Part shown: piece by piece, positions 28,801-44,200 of the stretch
Numbering within the stretch: the stretch's first letter is position 1
Layout: every line of letters begins with the position of its first letter
NCBI RefSeq assembly: GCF_001649575.2
Contig: NC_051439.1
Span: forward strand, 10,449,341-10,513,340
Origin: Kryptolebias marmoratus
Taxonomy: Eukaryota > Chordata > Actinopteri > Cyprinodontiformes > Rivulidae
Direction: 5' to 3'
Length of the DNA: 64,000 bases
The notes under the pieces: generated by a model
What the model saw: the letters and a program-made list of their open reading frames with translations, nothing else
Told to the model about the DNA's origin: nothing
The model's database searches: none
Translations under genes and position numbers: made by a program

Positions 28801-31800
28801 GTTTTCCCACAGTTTGGAAATTGCCATAGCTCTTAAGCTCTTAAGGTTACACCCCTGCTTCCCCCCTATGTATCATCTCTAAAGTAAAGGACCTCGATAA
28901 AATAGATTTTTGATCCCCATTTGAGCCTGGACCTTTCTGTATTCTTATAGTAAACTAGTCAAATAGTGTGTGACAGATTACAGAAAGATTTTCCAAAACT
29001 TTTACTTGTGCCATTTGTTTTTAATGACAGTTTTAAAATTATTAAAATTTTAAGAGTTTTAGCAAATATATACTTCAACTATCACAGAAACAAATTGCAT
29101 TAGCTTTATCAAGATGGGTTAATCGTGGTTCCACAATGTTTTTAATCTGAACTAGGGCTTTTTTTGTTGTTGTTGTTGGGGAGGAGACAAACTTTTGCAA
29201 CACCCGGCTTTACTACAAGACCTGAATTTGAGGAATAAAATAGGCTCTTGTGATGTGCTCAGAGAGGATGTCCCGGCACTTTTTTTTTGTTTCACTGCAG
29301 TAAAATCGTCCGGCAAAACTAGCGGATTCCCTTTGCAGGGAAAGTCATTAAACTTGTTCCCATGAGAATGTCATCACTTATCATGCCAGCTCCTGATATC
29401 CTTCTGACCCCCTTAAGTCATTACCGGCCCTGGCTATGTGCTGCCACACACTTCACCTCACTTTGCGGGGGAAGTAGGCTGGATGGTTTCGATATCTGTG
29501 GCCAGCCAGCGATGCGTGATGACACTAGTTTGATGAACTAATGCCTTAATAGTTAGCTGTTTGATAAGGAGGTAATTACAGCAATAATTTACAAAATGAG
29601 AACTATATTTTGTAGTCAGTTAATTGGTGAACAGAAGTGTAAGCTGCAGGTACAGTAATGGGTGCACTACATGTCAGTTTGCATATCACCAACTTGTGCT
29701 TTTATGGTGTGAGTGGACGGTCATTTGTGCTTCCTCAGCCTGTCCTTTTATTCATCATTAAGCTGAAAGGCAGAGATGTGGAAAAATGAGAAGGACGGAC
29801 GAAGGAAGCAGGTTGACCACACACGACTCAAAGGCGGCACTGGGGACACAGTGTCAGCTTTTATTTGTAGCATCAGAGACAGCATTCATTTACTGGATCG
29901 ACTGAGAGAGGATTTCTGAGACCAATTCAACATTGATGCTTTTGAATAATTAAAAAAAAAAAAGAAAAATAAATGTCTGACAAAGATCTATTCTGTTTGA
30001 TTATTTTTAAAATGGGATGAAATAAGTAGAATAGCTAACACTTTCTCACAGTTTTTACAGCCTTGTCTAAGAGTGGTCTTTTATTTTGATGATTTAGCAT
30101 TTATTAAAATGAACACGGACAAAGACTGAATAAGGTTATTAATATATCCTCTCATAACCTTTCTCATCTGAACTTGTTTAAACTAAAAAACCAAACTTTT
30201 TCCCTGGTTTGATATACGACGTCTTCTATACTTGTAGCTAACATCAATCCATACACATTCTGTCTCTGTATCCTCACTCGCCTGCATTTCCAGCCTCCCT
30301 GCACCCCGAAAATGAACTCAAACTGAATTGACAAATGGTGCCGTGGATTAGGCACTAAATGCTGAAAATGCTGAACAGAGAGTTTTAATGCCCACAGGGC
30401 TTTGATGTAAAAATGTCACTACTGGAATCCTAATTTTCTCCCCCCCCATCACATTAGCCCCATGTCATCCATTCCTTCTAGAGATCAAGTATAAAATAGC
30501 TGCTTTAGATTGTGCACCTGCTGCTCATCTCAAATTCCTTAGCATCCAGTCATTTTGACTGAGTGGATATGGTTTGTGGTTGTGGAAAGCAGGGCAAAAA
30601 CTGAAGGTAAATATGATAGATTAATTGAATGATGCAACATATCAGCTTGAAGATAAATGAGTGATTAAAGCCAGATGGTGGTTCGAGACGCTGTGTGTGT
30701 GTAGTAGTAAAAAAGAAACATTAACTTGTTCAGTGAGAGACTATTACACTACATAGAGATCATGGATAAAAAAAACAATAAAAAAAAAGACTCTGCAAGA
30801 TATACTGTGTTCTGACAAACTCTATGAGGAAAGGGAAGTCTGCTCAATTTCCTGAAGCTATGAATTGATACAGAAAGATGGATGAGTGGAAAGAGGAAGA
30901 GGAAGGAGGTATTTTGCAAGTAGTATTTTTTTTTTTAAACACTGTACATCTCTCAAAACACTTACTTGAAACAAAATCCTTCTCGGGTATAAGAAAAAGG
31001 AGAGTTGAACAGTATTAAAGTGTTATTATCGTCACCTCACAATGCAACCGGCAAGATGAGGATAAGTTGCAAGCAGGAGCGAGATGATGGTACCTGGTGT
31101 AACCAGCTCCCACTTTCTTTTGATGCATTGAACTGAATGAACTATTTCTTATTTCCATAAGCCTGACTGGCTAATACGTGATTGGTATTCTCCTCCTGGT
31201 CTAGCCTTGCTCTTCGATAAGCCTTCCGCGCACACAGCCAGAGCCCTCAGCATGATCTCATTTCCTGTCTCCCCACCACCACAAACAAACTCCGTCAAAG
31301 GCACAATTGTTCTTCTTTCTGTGAGCATTGTTGGTGGATCTCTTGTTGTCTCCCAGTTGTTTTTACTCGCACAAACGCACAAAAACAGAATTCCGTGCAC
31401 TCAAAACTCTAACGACAATCAGCTCCGGGTGCACAGGGTGTCTGCGAGAGTTCAGTCCGCACTTTGTGTTTCAAACGCACACATCTGCACAAACACACCG
31501 CAGCAGACATAGATGCTCATAACATAACCCGCCTGTGGAGTAGCGATAACTGTGGCTAAACAAAGGCCCTTTAATGTCAGTGTAAGCCTTTGTCCTGAAC
31601 GGTCTTTGTATGCTAGTGTGTGTGTGTCTCTTTATGTGTTAGCACATAAATTATGTTTGTGGTACAGTATGTGCTTGTGTTGGAAACTTCAGCAAAACTG
31701 ATAAAATAAGACTAAAATGGAAGACTGAAGAACAGTTGGCCATGAAAGGTCCCAGAGACTCGAATGTTCTGGTGCTGTCAGTAAGCAGACATAAAGAAAG

Positions 31801-34800
31801 ACTGCAAGAAGTTTCCCATTTAGAAATTTTAAAATGTATATTTTATGCTGAAGGTAAAGCTCCTAATTAATATAAATATTAATCTTACTTTTAGTCCTCA
31901 AAGCTCTTAAATGTTCAATGTCCTATGCTGAGGTTCAAACCTGGGGCCTTCTTGTTGCGTGGCGATGGTGCTCAGCACGACACGCCGTGCAGCCCAGGGA
32001 GGAATTCTGTTCTGTTTTAGTTGCACAGAAAAATATTGAAAAATAGTTTCCTAATAAGTTTGGAGGAGGCTATATGTTTTACCAGCAGCAAGTAAGGAGC
32101 TGATGGTGTAATTGGCAGTGAATGCCCAGTATCCACCGTACTTCTCTTCCTCTCCTGAGTAAAGTCACGGGTGGTCTCAGTGGTCCTTTGATAACTCAAC
32201 CACTTATTTTGTATACATTGCAGTGACTTGAAATGAAAGTTTTTCTAAGACCATCCATTGAATCAGTGTAAAACCCCAGTGCAGAGTATGAAATCAGGCA
32301 TTTACAGTTAAAATTTAAGGCTGTATTTTATTCATAAAATGTGGGGTTTATTTGGTTTTAGTGTTGCCAAAATTGTAAGAAATTTACAAGTATTTTATTG
32401 TTTGTAGCACGACAGTTGAAGCTGAAACATTGTCCTATGGCGTGTATGTTGAAATCATATGTCCCTAACTGTTTGCTTGACTACACACAACACCTGCTGT
32501 TTTTGCTGAGTTGATGCACATGCCACTGTTGTATGGGTCTGTTTATATATAGACAGTATGAGCATAAGCAGCATGCACACACTCCCTTTATCCCTGAGCT
32601 CCCCCACAGATGGAGTTGAGTAGTAGTACATGCAGAACTTGTAGACTCAGAATATCGTAGCAACGTTGGCTCGTCCTACTCATAACAATTCCTCGAATGT
32701 TTTTTTTCCTTTCTGCTCTTCAGTAGAAAAGGATACCCTGTCCAACTTTTTTTTTCCCTTTTGTCTGCCTGTGATACTCCATCATGCTGTATCTCTGTTC
32801 GTTGTCGTGTTCAGTTGTCATCAACATTTATATCTCTGTGAACACTTTCTGCCATCAGTTTTCGAGACATAATACCAGTGAGGAGGACAAAGAGCAGAGC
32901 ACCGAATGCTTTCTGTGTCATTTTGGTGTTTTTGAGCTCGCCCTTTTTCTTCAGACTTGGAATCAGAAAATGACTTTTTCCTCTTCTCCTTTCTGTTTGA
33001 TCTGTAAAGCCTGATTTGTAATTCATCTGCTGTATGTATTTAAAATATTCATTCTGTGTAAATCTATTGGGAATTGGCGTGATGGAAGATTTTGTAGCTT
33101 GTTAGGGTAGTGGGAACTGTTCCGTGTCATATCTGCAGGAAAGAAAAAAAAAAAAAACAACATTTAAATGCATTTTGTTTTATTATTTTTGTATGCCAGA
33201 AAATTGTAGGCAAACAAGCAAACTTGGTAGCAGGTCAGGGTGTGTAACAATAGCTGTAACGTTGTCAAAAAAAAGTTGTGTAGGAGCACCACTGTAAAGC
33301 TCAGAGCAAAGGAGTTCACTCCTGTTTGCTTGGGTACTATGATGCAGCCAGACAGCGTTTTGTTCTGCTCTCCCTGAGGCTGTGTGTGTGTGTGTGTGTG
33401 TGTACCTAGGAGCTAAACAGAAGCCCATGTACGTCTCTGGTGGCTGACCTCCGAGGACAGGCGTCCTTACATCCCTCTTTTGGCACACACACACTACTAA
33501 ATGTAGCCCCTGCACTAGTTTTACTGATTAGAGTTAATCAAACCGACAGTTGCCTTGTGACAGAAACATGCTTTGAGCCTGTGTAGCTGCGTGCTATGAT
33601 TATCTGTAGGAATGCCAGCATCTTTCCAGCTACAGGGTGCGTCTTTCCTGATAGAGACAGGCAAGGAACGCAGGCAGGCCCACTGGGCTATGCAGGCAGG
33701 GAGGGGGTAGGACAGCCTGGTGTTTTTGATTGTCCTCTGTTCTGCGTGTGTTTTTTATTGTTTCAGGGACATACATCAACATGTAATCTTTCTATAAATA
33801 AATGTGACTTCTCCGTTGGCCTTTTGGATTCTGCAGAGGAATTAGTAACCGGATGTGGGATTAAATTGAATACAATAGTGTCTCTACATTTTGTAAGAGG
33901 CCAAAACACTAATAGTTGTGCTTTTGACTAACAAAGACACCATTTTGCTCAGTCTATAAATATTTTAATATTTGAGATTTACAAATGTTATTTCAGTTCA
34001 TAAGTTTACATTTCAGTTATGATCTCATTTGTTTTCTACAAAAGGTTACAGCTACTATAAAAAGGTGTACACCTTTTTGTGCCCTGATGGTGTTTTTATG
34101 GTTTGCTAAAAAAAAGCATTAGATAACTTAAACACTTTTACCTCCTCATTGTAACCGTTTTATATGAAACAAATCACATTGATAAAATGTTTCTTATAAT
34201 ACAAAGCTTTAAAAGTATTCAACAATAAAGGGGCCTAGATAATAAACTTTAAAACTCACTAGTTTTGTGTGTATGTGTGAGAGTAATGTTCACACTGCTT
34301 ATTAATGTCTTTTCATGGTGGTCTAATTTTGGTCTTGTATTCCTCCTTAAATTCACTGGTATATATTTTTTCCTTGTGTGTCTGCAGTATAACTTTGTGG
34401 GAAGAATTCTTGGTCCCCGGGGACTCACTGCCAAACAGTTGGAAGCGGAGACGGGATGCAAAATCATGGTGCGAGGCAAGAGCTCCATGAGAGACAAGAA
34501 GAAGGTAAGCTCGTCAGCTCGGAGTTTTGGACAGAATGTTGATTGCGGTCTTCCTCAGATTCTGCTTTTACATATTTTAAAGTGAAACCAAATTTACTGC
34601 AAACTGGACTTTCTCTTTTTTTTTTTCTCCCCTTCCAAAATGATTATTTTCTTTGTTTGAATGTCACGCAATATAATGAAATTAACTGGTACAGTCACAC
34701 AGCAATTTGCCTCCAGGCTTCCAGAAACATAAGGCAGAAACAATTTAGTTGCTACCTGGTGGCTGCGTTCTGACATCTGACAGTGCTGCTTGAGAAATTC

Positions 34801-37800
34801 TGTGCCATGGAAAGTTCAGAAGGCAGCAGGAAAGCCTCGGGCCAGGGGCAGCCTCTATTTCTGGAGCTTCTGAGGGGATTGACGATACATAAAAAATACT
34901 GCTGTGTATATGCAGATTGAGGCATAAGGATATTTAAAAATCTCTCAGACAATTTATCTGCAAATTGAACTTTTCAAGTGAAATTAAACAAGCATTAGGT
35001 AGTTTGGCCTCAGTGAATCATATTCATAAAAAACAAACTGTACTTAGGTCATGTTGAAAGTTCTGTACTGCGCTCCTTGTCCTATCAGTCTTGTAATAAT
35101 CTGTTTAAACAATAAAAACTTGACTTTTGAAAGCTCAGCCAGCTCAAATGGGTTCCCACAAAGTGTTGAAGCATGTCAGATCAGAATCTAATCATTTACT
35201 GTGTGGATAAATTACTTGTTTTCAACATTGTATTACTTAAAGTCTGTATCTTTTTTATGGACTGACATTTTGGAGGTAATTTCCTTCTAACTGCACCCCC
35301 TAGTTGCTCAGATTTGCCAGACAGGGGTGCTAGATTACAGTCCATTTAAATAAATCAGAGTAGCTCTGGAGTAGCGGTCACCTTTCCCACAGACGCGCAC
35401 CCAGATTTTATAATGCACCATGAAACCCAGACCGCCTTATTGACCAAAACCATCCGAGAGGCGCGTTTTAATTTATATCTCCTCTCAGGGTATTCATTTT
35501 TGCAGAACTCACACTTTAGACTTTAGCTTTAGTTTGTTACATAAATCTATGATTATGTTCATAATTTCGCACTGTGCTAAAACCTAATGATGTGTCCCAG
35601 TTTATTTTTCTTTCTGGTGCTGCTATTGAATCTGCCAAAAGCTCTGCAAAATTTAATATGCTGGTAAAGAAACGATACACTAAAACAGTTACACAAGGTT
35701 ATAGATAGCAAGGGTACTTTCTCTACGTAATGTTTTGATATAGGTTGAAGTCAGGAAATTTCCTAAAAATTTAAGTATTTTATAGATGGTTTTAAAGGCT
35801 GCTTCATTGCTTCTATAAAAGTAGAATTTGAAAAATTTAAGGTGCATTTTTTTCCCCCGCACATATTCTAATAAAATCTATATTTCTCTTTATTAGTCCT
35901 TCATTAAAGTGTACTTTAAAGTAAGCTGGTATGAATAAGATATTGGGCAAAGGACCAAGTGGTTTTCCAGTTTGTGCGTCCGTAGATCATAAAAGCTGCA
36001 GAATTGTGCTCCTTTCACCCCAGTAGCTTTTGGATAGGCCACGTGTGTCATAGCTGCGGCTCAGCCACAAAGAAAGCCGCAGAAGTAGCTTCCAGTCACT
36101 GCATCCTCAACCTCAGTATTTTCAGCTTGATGCCCTGTGGCAGCAGAGGATGCCACGGCAGCAGCTAAGCCAGTGTGTTTATTCAGGATCCATTAGCGGC
36201 AGCATTTTTATGCTCTCAATAATTCAGCTGGTTACTCCCCCTTGGGCCGCGCTGCCTGACAGGGAGCCGGCTCACTGGAGCTACGCAATGGGAGAGAGTC
36301 AGGCAGACACAGAGAGGGAAGGAGAAGCAGGGTAAAAATAAAAATAAATAAGTAACAATGGTGAGGGAACAAAAGCAATTCCAGTAGAAAATAAGGAATA
36401 AGTAAAAAGCATTGCACACCCTTATAAAAACAAAACTAGTTGACTAATGCTCGAAGTTTGAAGGTCTACATTTTTTTATTTCTCTCAACAATAAATTGAT
36501 TATTTATATCTGCACAACCCACTTTTTTGGAGTTTTTTATTTTTATATGTCCACCCGTAGACTGTACTTTACACTCATTCATTAAAATGATGTCAGGGAC
36601 TGCTGCTAGAAATAAAGGCTTCAGGACAGATTTTGTTAAACTGATTTTTTCTTTTTTAATTCTTGTAATTGTTGATGCTAATTCTCAAAGGAACCTCTAG
36701 AAGCCATATTCCTATCAAACTATCATGTGTTGTGATAGCTTTAGGCTCTGTTTTCTTCCTTTGCAGTCACAATTAATGCAGAACAACACTGAGAACAGCC
36801 GCAATTAAATTACAGACGCGTTTTATCGACCGCTGCACATGTAGAGTGGGGATTCCCCTTCCCCTTCGCAAAAACAATTCCCTAATTCTATTTAGTCTCC
36901 TTCAGTGAGATTACAGTTAGCACCACAGACATCTGTTTTATTTAGAGCCACTTTAAAAATCCTTTCAGGCTTGCAGCTTAAAAAAAAAGGCACACGCACT
37001 CTATCAAACGAATTTTCATTTGTTTTTTTTGGCTGATTGTTCCAACACATAATAGCTAAAACTGTCGTATCAGCACGGTCACTGACAGAACAGAATTGGC
37101 CATCAGCTTCTGCCAGCCAATAGATGTTGTCACAGCGCAGCTCCAACATTTCATCGCCTAAAAAGGAATATACGACGTTTGCAGTCAGTATGCTAAATTT
37201 TATTAGCCTCTTGGCAGTATGGCAAAGCAAATAATTTTGTTGTGAATTTAAAGCTGACACTTTGCATTTCTCATTTCTTGACCAGTTTCCGCTCAATGCT
37301 TGTTTCTCAGTCGAGGTGTTATGCGGGTACTGTCTACAAATGACAAAAAGTAAATGCGATGATTCAGGACACGTAGATGACATATTGCAGAAGTTGCCCC
37401 ATGTAATGTGGCTTATTGAAACGTTTTTTAAATATATATAATACCATCTGTTAAGATGAGCAGCTGTATCATTTTCCCAGACAGAGCTAAAAGTCGTGAC
37501 ATTTAAGTGTTCAGCTCAGCTTTCTGTACTCGTTGGCCTTTTCGATTCTAAAAATTAAATTATATATTCTTAAATTGTGTTTTATTTTAATAAAAATAAA
37601 TAAATTCTAACCATATCTAATAACCAGATCGTACTGATATTATTGTACCTTGATAGGACGAGGTGTTTTCTGCTCTCAGGTGTTTTCTTTATGTATTGCC
37701 GTTTGTTTTTCTGCTTTATTAGGAAATCAAAGTTCTTATTTGATGCTTTGTCTTCCACCTCTCATGTCCTCTTTTTGTCTTTTTGTCCCTTCAGCTCTCT

Positions 37801-38178
37801 TTCGCACCCATTTAATTTGCTGGCATTGCGCCTCAAATGAGTTGACCTTAGATGAGAAGTCCTTTAGACTCAAAGACAAAGAGGCAGCAGACTGTGTAGG
37901 TAGTTAAAATTATAACCATTGAAGTTCAACATCACAAGAGCAAAGTTGGAGCGCCAAATAGACCAAAATATTACCCGGGTCACATTGCCAGGGATGGAAA
38001 GCTTTGAGTGTAAAACAATCCTTCCTATGATCTGTCTTTTAGCAATAAATACCCTGAGAATTTAAGGGGGCAGCTTAACCTATAGTGTGAGTAAAGGAAA
38101 ATCATTTAAGCAACATAACAAAACAAAAGGAACTTAAAAGATTGTTTTGTAATTCCTAATAAAAGAAGAGGGTCTTTA

Positions 38179-38211
<33 letters not shown>

Positions 38212-41200
38212 GCGGGGGGGGGAATACCTTTTTGTTTGTGGTTTCAGCCGTACTGCAAAAAGTGAGGCCTCAAGGTTTATGGGACTTAAAATGAGAGATG
38301 AGTGAACGCCACCAGGCAAAAGTGTTGAGCAGCATAACGGATCACTGGTCTTTCTGATCTTGTTCTCAGATGTCGTCTCTGGATGCATGTTTATTCATGC
38401 TGCATATTCGACCAAAAATCTATTGTTTTCAATAAGGCGCTTACTGTCATAGCATTCATTTTGGGGCCAGCACAGACCTTTTCATCAGACCTTCTTACCA
38501 CCGGTCTCTTTTCTCACCCTTCTAACCTGCGTCCCCCTCCGGCCTTCATCCTGTTTGTCATGCTGTCACTTTCTTTCGGAGGGCACGCACCGACCTTGTG
38601 TACAAGCAGTTGTGGTGGTGTGAATTGTGTGGATCTGTGCTCGTTGATGTTTGGCTGGATTTCCTTCGGAGCTCTGTTTGACTACAATCTACATTGAACA
38701 AGAGCCTTTCAGAGCCCACAAACACCAGATGCTTACTTTGTTTGTATTAATAATGGGCAAAAGTGTTTCAGTTGATACACATGTGCAAATTATCACGTTA
38801 TATTACATACATATTACCCCGTCTTCTCCTTTTCAGAAAAGGCTGATTCAATTTCCATGCCCCCTTAGTAGGCCATAAGCAAACAGTAACGGTGATAATG
38901 GCGACACTGCCTAAACTAGCCCCCTCCTCAACCCACTATCACCCAACCCACATGTAGAAAAAGGGGAAAACGAGTGTAGAATATTGAACTTACGTACTTC
39001 TGTGTGTGTGTGTGTTGTAAAGAGCAGTGCCATGGCAACAGCTCTCTCTGGAGTAGAAAGCTGGTGGGTGGCACTCGGCTCAGACTCTAAGCTGTGTGCG
39101 TACGTGCTCGCTTTCTCTTCGTGTTTCTTGTTGGGTGTGTTGAAATCATGACTGGGGGACCCCTTCGGACCACCATAGTGTAAAGTTAGTAATTAGACTC
39201 ACTCACTGTATCTCACAACCCTTAAATAGCTAGCAATCTCAAGTTAAGATATGGGTAGAAGTAAACAACACTACTTCATCAGCAGGTCCTACAAATTGCC
39301 ATCTACACCAAAACGATGTGCACTTGTCTTCTTGAGAGTCTTACCAAGTTCTAACCTTTTTTTAATCGTTCTTTTTATGTTTATTTATTTGCGTTTTGTC
39401 CAGATTCAATAATCATTGCCATCTGAACGTCTGTGTTGATATTTTAATGTCGAGTCGCACATTAGAGAACTCATTTCTTGGCAGCCTTAAACCTCAACTC
39501 TTCACCCCGGTTGGAAAAAAAAGAAATCATCAGCTTTCAAATCGCTGGCTTCTGTAGTTGTACAGTGACATGTGATACAACCTCAAAAGCTCTTTAGAGG
39601 AGCTCAGTGTCAACTCGCTGCAGGTCCGTGTCGCAGTGGCAGCAAAGTATTTTGCTACATTATGGAATATTTTTAAAAAATAATCTGCAAACCTCTCCAT
39701 GCTTATTTATTGTATACCTCATTTGTACTTCTTTACAAAAGATTTGGATTAGCCTGGCCTTTTAATAGAGGCAACTAAAACTGTAGCGTTTCCAAACCTC
39801 AGTCTCTCTAATACAAATGTTAGTGTTTTTTTTGTTTTAACAAATAAAGACAACTGGTTGGTTTCATATCGTAGATGGTGCAGGTGTTTTTGTTTTCATA
39901 TATGACAACTTTGTTGTCGAGTAATTGTTGCCCCAAACAGTCAAATCAGAACATGAGCATCTGCTTTCAATAAAGTCCTGCAGTACTTTGAACTCTGTCA
40001 TTATGATTCCAATTCAACTAGTTACAGTAGAGTGGGTTAAAAATCCAGATGCATCTCTCTCTGATCCCTGCATCCATTCATCTTTCACTGATATTAATTG
40101 CTGCAGGGCTAGCTGTCATCTTTGTCCCTGTGAAGCAAGGGATCTATTAAAGAAGGGTGTCCTTTCAAAGTTAAAGCTAAATAGCTGACTAATGGGTCGG
40201 TCCTGTCATCCTGCTTCTTTTCACAGCGCCTCTTCATCCTCTGTGTATGCCTGTCTCTTGCATCCGCTCTCTGATATGCGGTGTTACTGCACTGGTGCTC
40301 TGGCACACCCACGCTGTCAAATTCACTCATCGTCTTCCTCACTCTTTCCTGTTTCTGTCCAGGAGGAGCAGAACAGAGGAAAGCCCAACTGGGAACACCT
40401 AAATGAAGACCTACACGTCCTAATCACAGTGGAAGACACACAGAACAGAGCCGAGATCAAGATGAGGAGAGCGGTGGAGGAAGTCAAGAAGCTCCTTGTA
40501 CCTGCTGTGAGTACATGATACGCACAAACTTACATAAACTGTACATCATCGATGGGGTTGTACCAGCTTTGGGGTTCATTTTTCAATGTCACAGAACGAT
40601 AACAAGGACATGGATAAAGGGAAGCTTTTTGATGTTCAGCAACTAACAGAATAATGGCACTACATATGGCATACCTCCTCTACCCCACTGTTATGATCCT
40701 GTTTACCTCCATATATAGACAAAGGGAACAGGTTGGGTCGTACCTCCAGTTGAGTGGAAAAACATAGCTAGGTGCACACACCCTCGGTGACTGCCACATT
40801 TCATCTCCGCTTCCCCTCTGGCGAATCTTCCCTATACGCAGTGCCACTGGTGATATCTGCTTGTAGTTTTGTTGGCATGGAATTTGTGTTTGTGCTTTAA
40901 CTGTGGTGACCAGGTGGACAGAGCAGCTGAAGGCTCCAGTTTGGCATTAAGCAGCAATATGCAGGCCTTGGTGGTCTATGGACTTGGGACCAGGCCAAGC
41001 ACACAAGGTTAAAGGAAATGTGCGATATTTCTTAAATTGGATTTTTGTTCGGCTGCTATCATTGCTGTTTGCTTTTGATATTTATGCAAAATTCTTACAC
41101 ATATGTGTGACATTTAAAAAATGTCTTCCTTGGGAGAAACAAACGCATTCACAAATACATTAACATTTATCACTCTTTTATATTTCTAAAAGTTTAATTT

Positions 41201-44200
41201 GTTTACAGATACTGAGCAAGAAACTGTCCAAGAAGACACTAAATGATTAAATTGTGGAAACGTATGACATCTGTAAGAGGTCGAGCTGAATTGCTGGAAA
41301 TGGAGAACGAAAATGGTTACTCCTTTCAAGCTTAGTTGTAGTGTAGAATAGCCCATATTAAAGACAATTATTATTATTCTCATGATGGAATTTCAGCCTT
41401 TTTTATCCATAGATCACATTGCATTGTTTTTGGGCCCTGTAACGTCACACCAGTACCTGTTATTGTGGCCTCGTTTTGGGTCAGAACTGCAGGTTTTTGT
41501 ACAGGTACATTTAACTGATCCAATTAGTATTTATTATATTTCTTCGACTTGTCTCATGGGGGGCCTAGTTTTACAGAGTGGAAAGCGCTTAACTTTGTTT
41601 CGTTTTGATTCCATATTTCTTGTCTTTATACTTCCTCTTTGTCAATTTTGTCAGCACTTTAGTTTCATGTCTTAGTGCAGGAATGTTTAAAGTATTCCCA
41701 GCATTGACGGAGAATCATGATGCACTTATTTATGCACGTGTACACAAATATTTGTGCTCACAAAAACTTGAGAATGAGCCGTGTCTGGAAGCGACAGCGT
41801 TCTGAACAATCATTGTGAATGAGTCAGTGTTCACATGCATGTGTTGACACATGCACAGCTAAATCCTTTTTAAGTCAATGACAGCTTCCCTTACAGCTAA
41901 AACTCTTCGGGGGGAAAAAAAAAAGTTCCACAAAAATAGCATCTTTGCTTTTCCAGAAATCACTGCGAATGTTGCATCCTAACAAGTACATCAAAGATGG
42001 TGTGATGACTCATTACCTGAACCACTGGGTGGTTTAAATTGATTTTATTTTATTTCTCAAATACAAGAAAGCAGCTTTAAGTTAAGATAGACACTAATAA
42101 AATCTGGCTTTAAAAGTTTCACTCTGCCTAATGATTTGAATATTTTGAGGTTAACCTATCAAATATTGGTTAATTATCTACAGTGGATTGGAGTTTTTCT
42201 TCCTCCAGTTTGAGGAGATGGTCAAGAAAGTGTTAGAGATGCTGCACTGTCTTACTGTCAACAGCAATTTATTTTGACAATTTAAACTAAACAATTGCTC
42301 CACTTTAAATGCCAGCTTCAATTACAATCGTTTCACAATTGTACCTTACCATCAGCCCTTTATGTGAAACTGAGGCAGGAATAACCACTTTGGATCTGTT
42401 TAAAGCATCAAGATTTTTTTTAATATATATTTTTTTCATCATGCAGAACAAGTGAGATGCTAGCCTGCTGTGTTTTATTTTTTATTTTTTTAAGTCCCTT
42501 TTTAAAAGAATTAAAGTCAAGGCTACATCAAACCAGCAGCTAAAGTGTTCTGAAAGATAAAATTACTGTTTGTAAAAAGGGCTTTTGGTGCCTTTTGAAA
42601 AGAGCAATAAAACATCTTTTGCTTCGTCAGAAACACGAGCAACATCTGTCTGACAGCAATATTCAAAACTCAGTCTAGACAAAGTGGTTTAACTTGCTGT
42701 TTAAATCATTCATCAAACATAGTTTACTTTCAGACTCTTGAGAAATATTGTTTCCACATCTTATTTTCTAATTTAATATGAATGTTATCTGGGTGTCTTT
42801 AGTTTTAAATATTCCAAAATTCAAAGTTTATTACTCCAAATAAATTTTTGGTTATTATTCATCCTTGTTTATATTTTTTGGTAAATATATTGTATTCATG
42901 AGAAAAATAAACCATTCTTAGTCAGTGTTGCTTCTTACTCACCTTGAGCACGCTGAATTGAGATCAGCAGATGTTATGATTAAAGTCAGCATGCACAAAA
43001 CACTGTTTCTTTGGTAAATTATCTACACATTTACATTTTTTATGTCATTGCGTGAACCTGCACACATAAGTGGGGGTTTTATTGTCTGGCATAATGGCCT
43101 TTATCATGCTGAACGCGATTGGATTGAAGCCTGGATTGCTGGGTACACACTGTTCTAATAAAAGCTGTTGATTTCATGTTTGACAGCACAAAATTGCCTT
43201 TATTAAATGGAACAGGAACCAAAATGCTTAAAAGCTTTTTATTCTCTCGCGAATAAAAGGTTTTACTTCTCATAGAAATGAGCCCAACTGCAAAGCCCGA
43301 GGATCCAGCGACAAGCAGGAGTTTGTCGTTTCTGCAAACGTGGTTCAAAATTGAAGATCAACACTAATAAAACTAAAATCTCAACATTAGCTGAATCGGA
43401 AGTTAAAGCCACTTCAATTTGAGACTAGTCCCTTGTTCAGTTGATTGAACATTACAGTGTTTGTAAAATCTTTTACAGCAACGTCTTCATTTCATTAATG
43501 AAAGTTGTTCTGTATTTTGATGTTTGTTTTCTTTTCTTTTGTTCTTGACATTAAAAAGCAAACTCAGTTTTCAATAACATGCTGTTTATTTTTTCGTAAA
43601 TTTGAGGCTAAAAAGATGTAGACTTTAAAACTCTGCAACTAAGTAGCACTGACCATGTGTGCTTTGCATGTAATGCTATTTTCTAGTCCTGCCATTGACT
43701 TATTTATGAATTTGTAAGAACTTGTAAATAACCAAACACATTGCATATTTGGTCCATAGTTTTGTGAACTCTTCAACTCTGTGTGAACTGGGAGCTGTGA
43801 AACATTTTGAGGTGAAAGAGGCAAGGCAGAGAAAGAGAGAGATGGGTGGGAGAGCTTGATTGAGCTACTCTTTCAAGTGTGGATTTATGCAACTGATCCT
43901 GCACTAATACACACATACTAGCACGCAGAAGCACACATACAGATACACATTATCCGAAAGAAAAAAAAAGCTTCCATGTGCGTGCACATAGACACTACTA
44001 AAATGCTCCGCTCATCCCTTGAGTCCTTCGTTAAGGCCCTCAACCCGAGTCGGCAGCAGAGCCTCACTGCACTTTAGGTAACCTCCACTCAGAGAGCAAC
44101 GGTGTATGCATAAATCCTGAATGCCCCATTCCACTTTCCCTCCCTGTCCCTAGAAGTGCTAGAAAGCACAATAATAATTGGCCTGTTGGCAGACGTTGCC

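Larger units (their letters stand above)
25621..34387 (+). other. Intron 2 (8,767 nt)
   Basis: AT-rich intron. It contains a non-repetitive stretch at about 27405-27710 open in several frames but without a recognisable protein, a fish-type repeat fragment at about 31929-31995, a (TG)n microsatellite at 33381-33403, and a perfect 20-bp palindrome at 34059-34078. The acceptor is TTCCTTGTGTGTCTGCAG. No gene was seen. Confidence 0.9.

Noticed and set aside
31929..31995. tRNA gene or tRNA-derived SINE with a B box GGTTCAAACC
   Set aside because: No A box, no acceptor stem and no cloverleaf; kept only as a fragment of a dispersed repeat.
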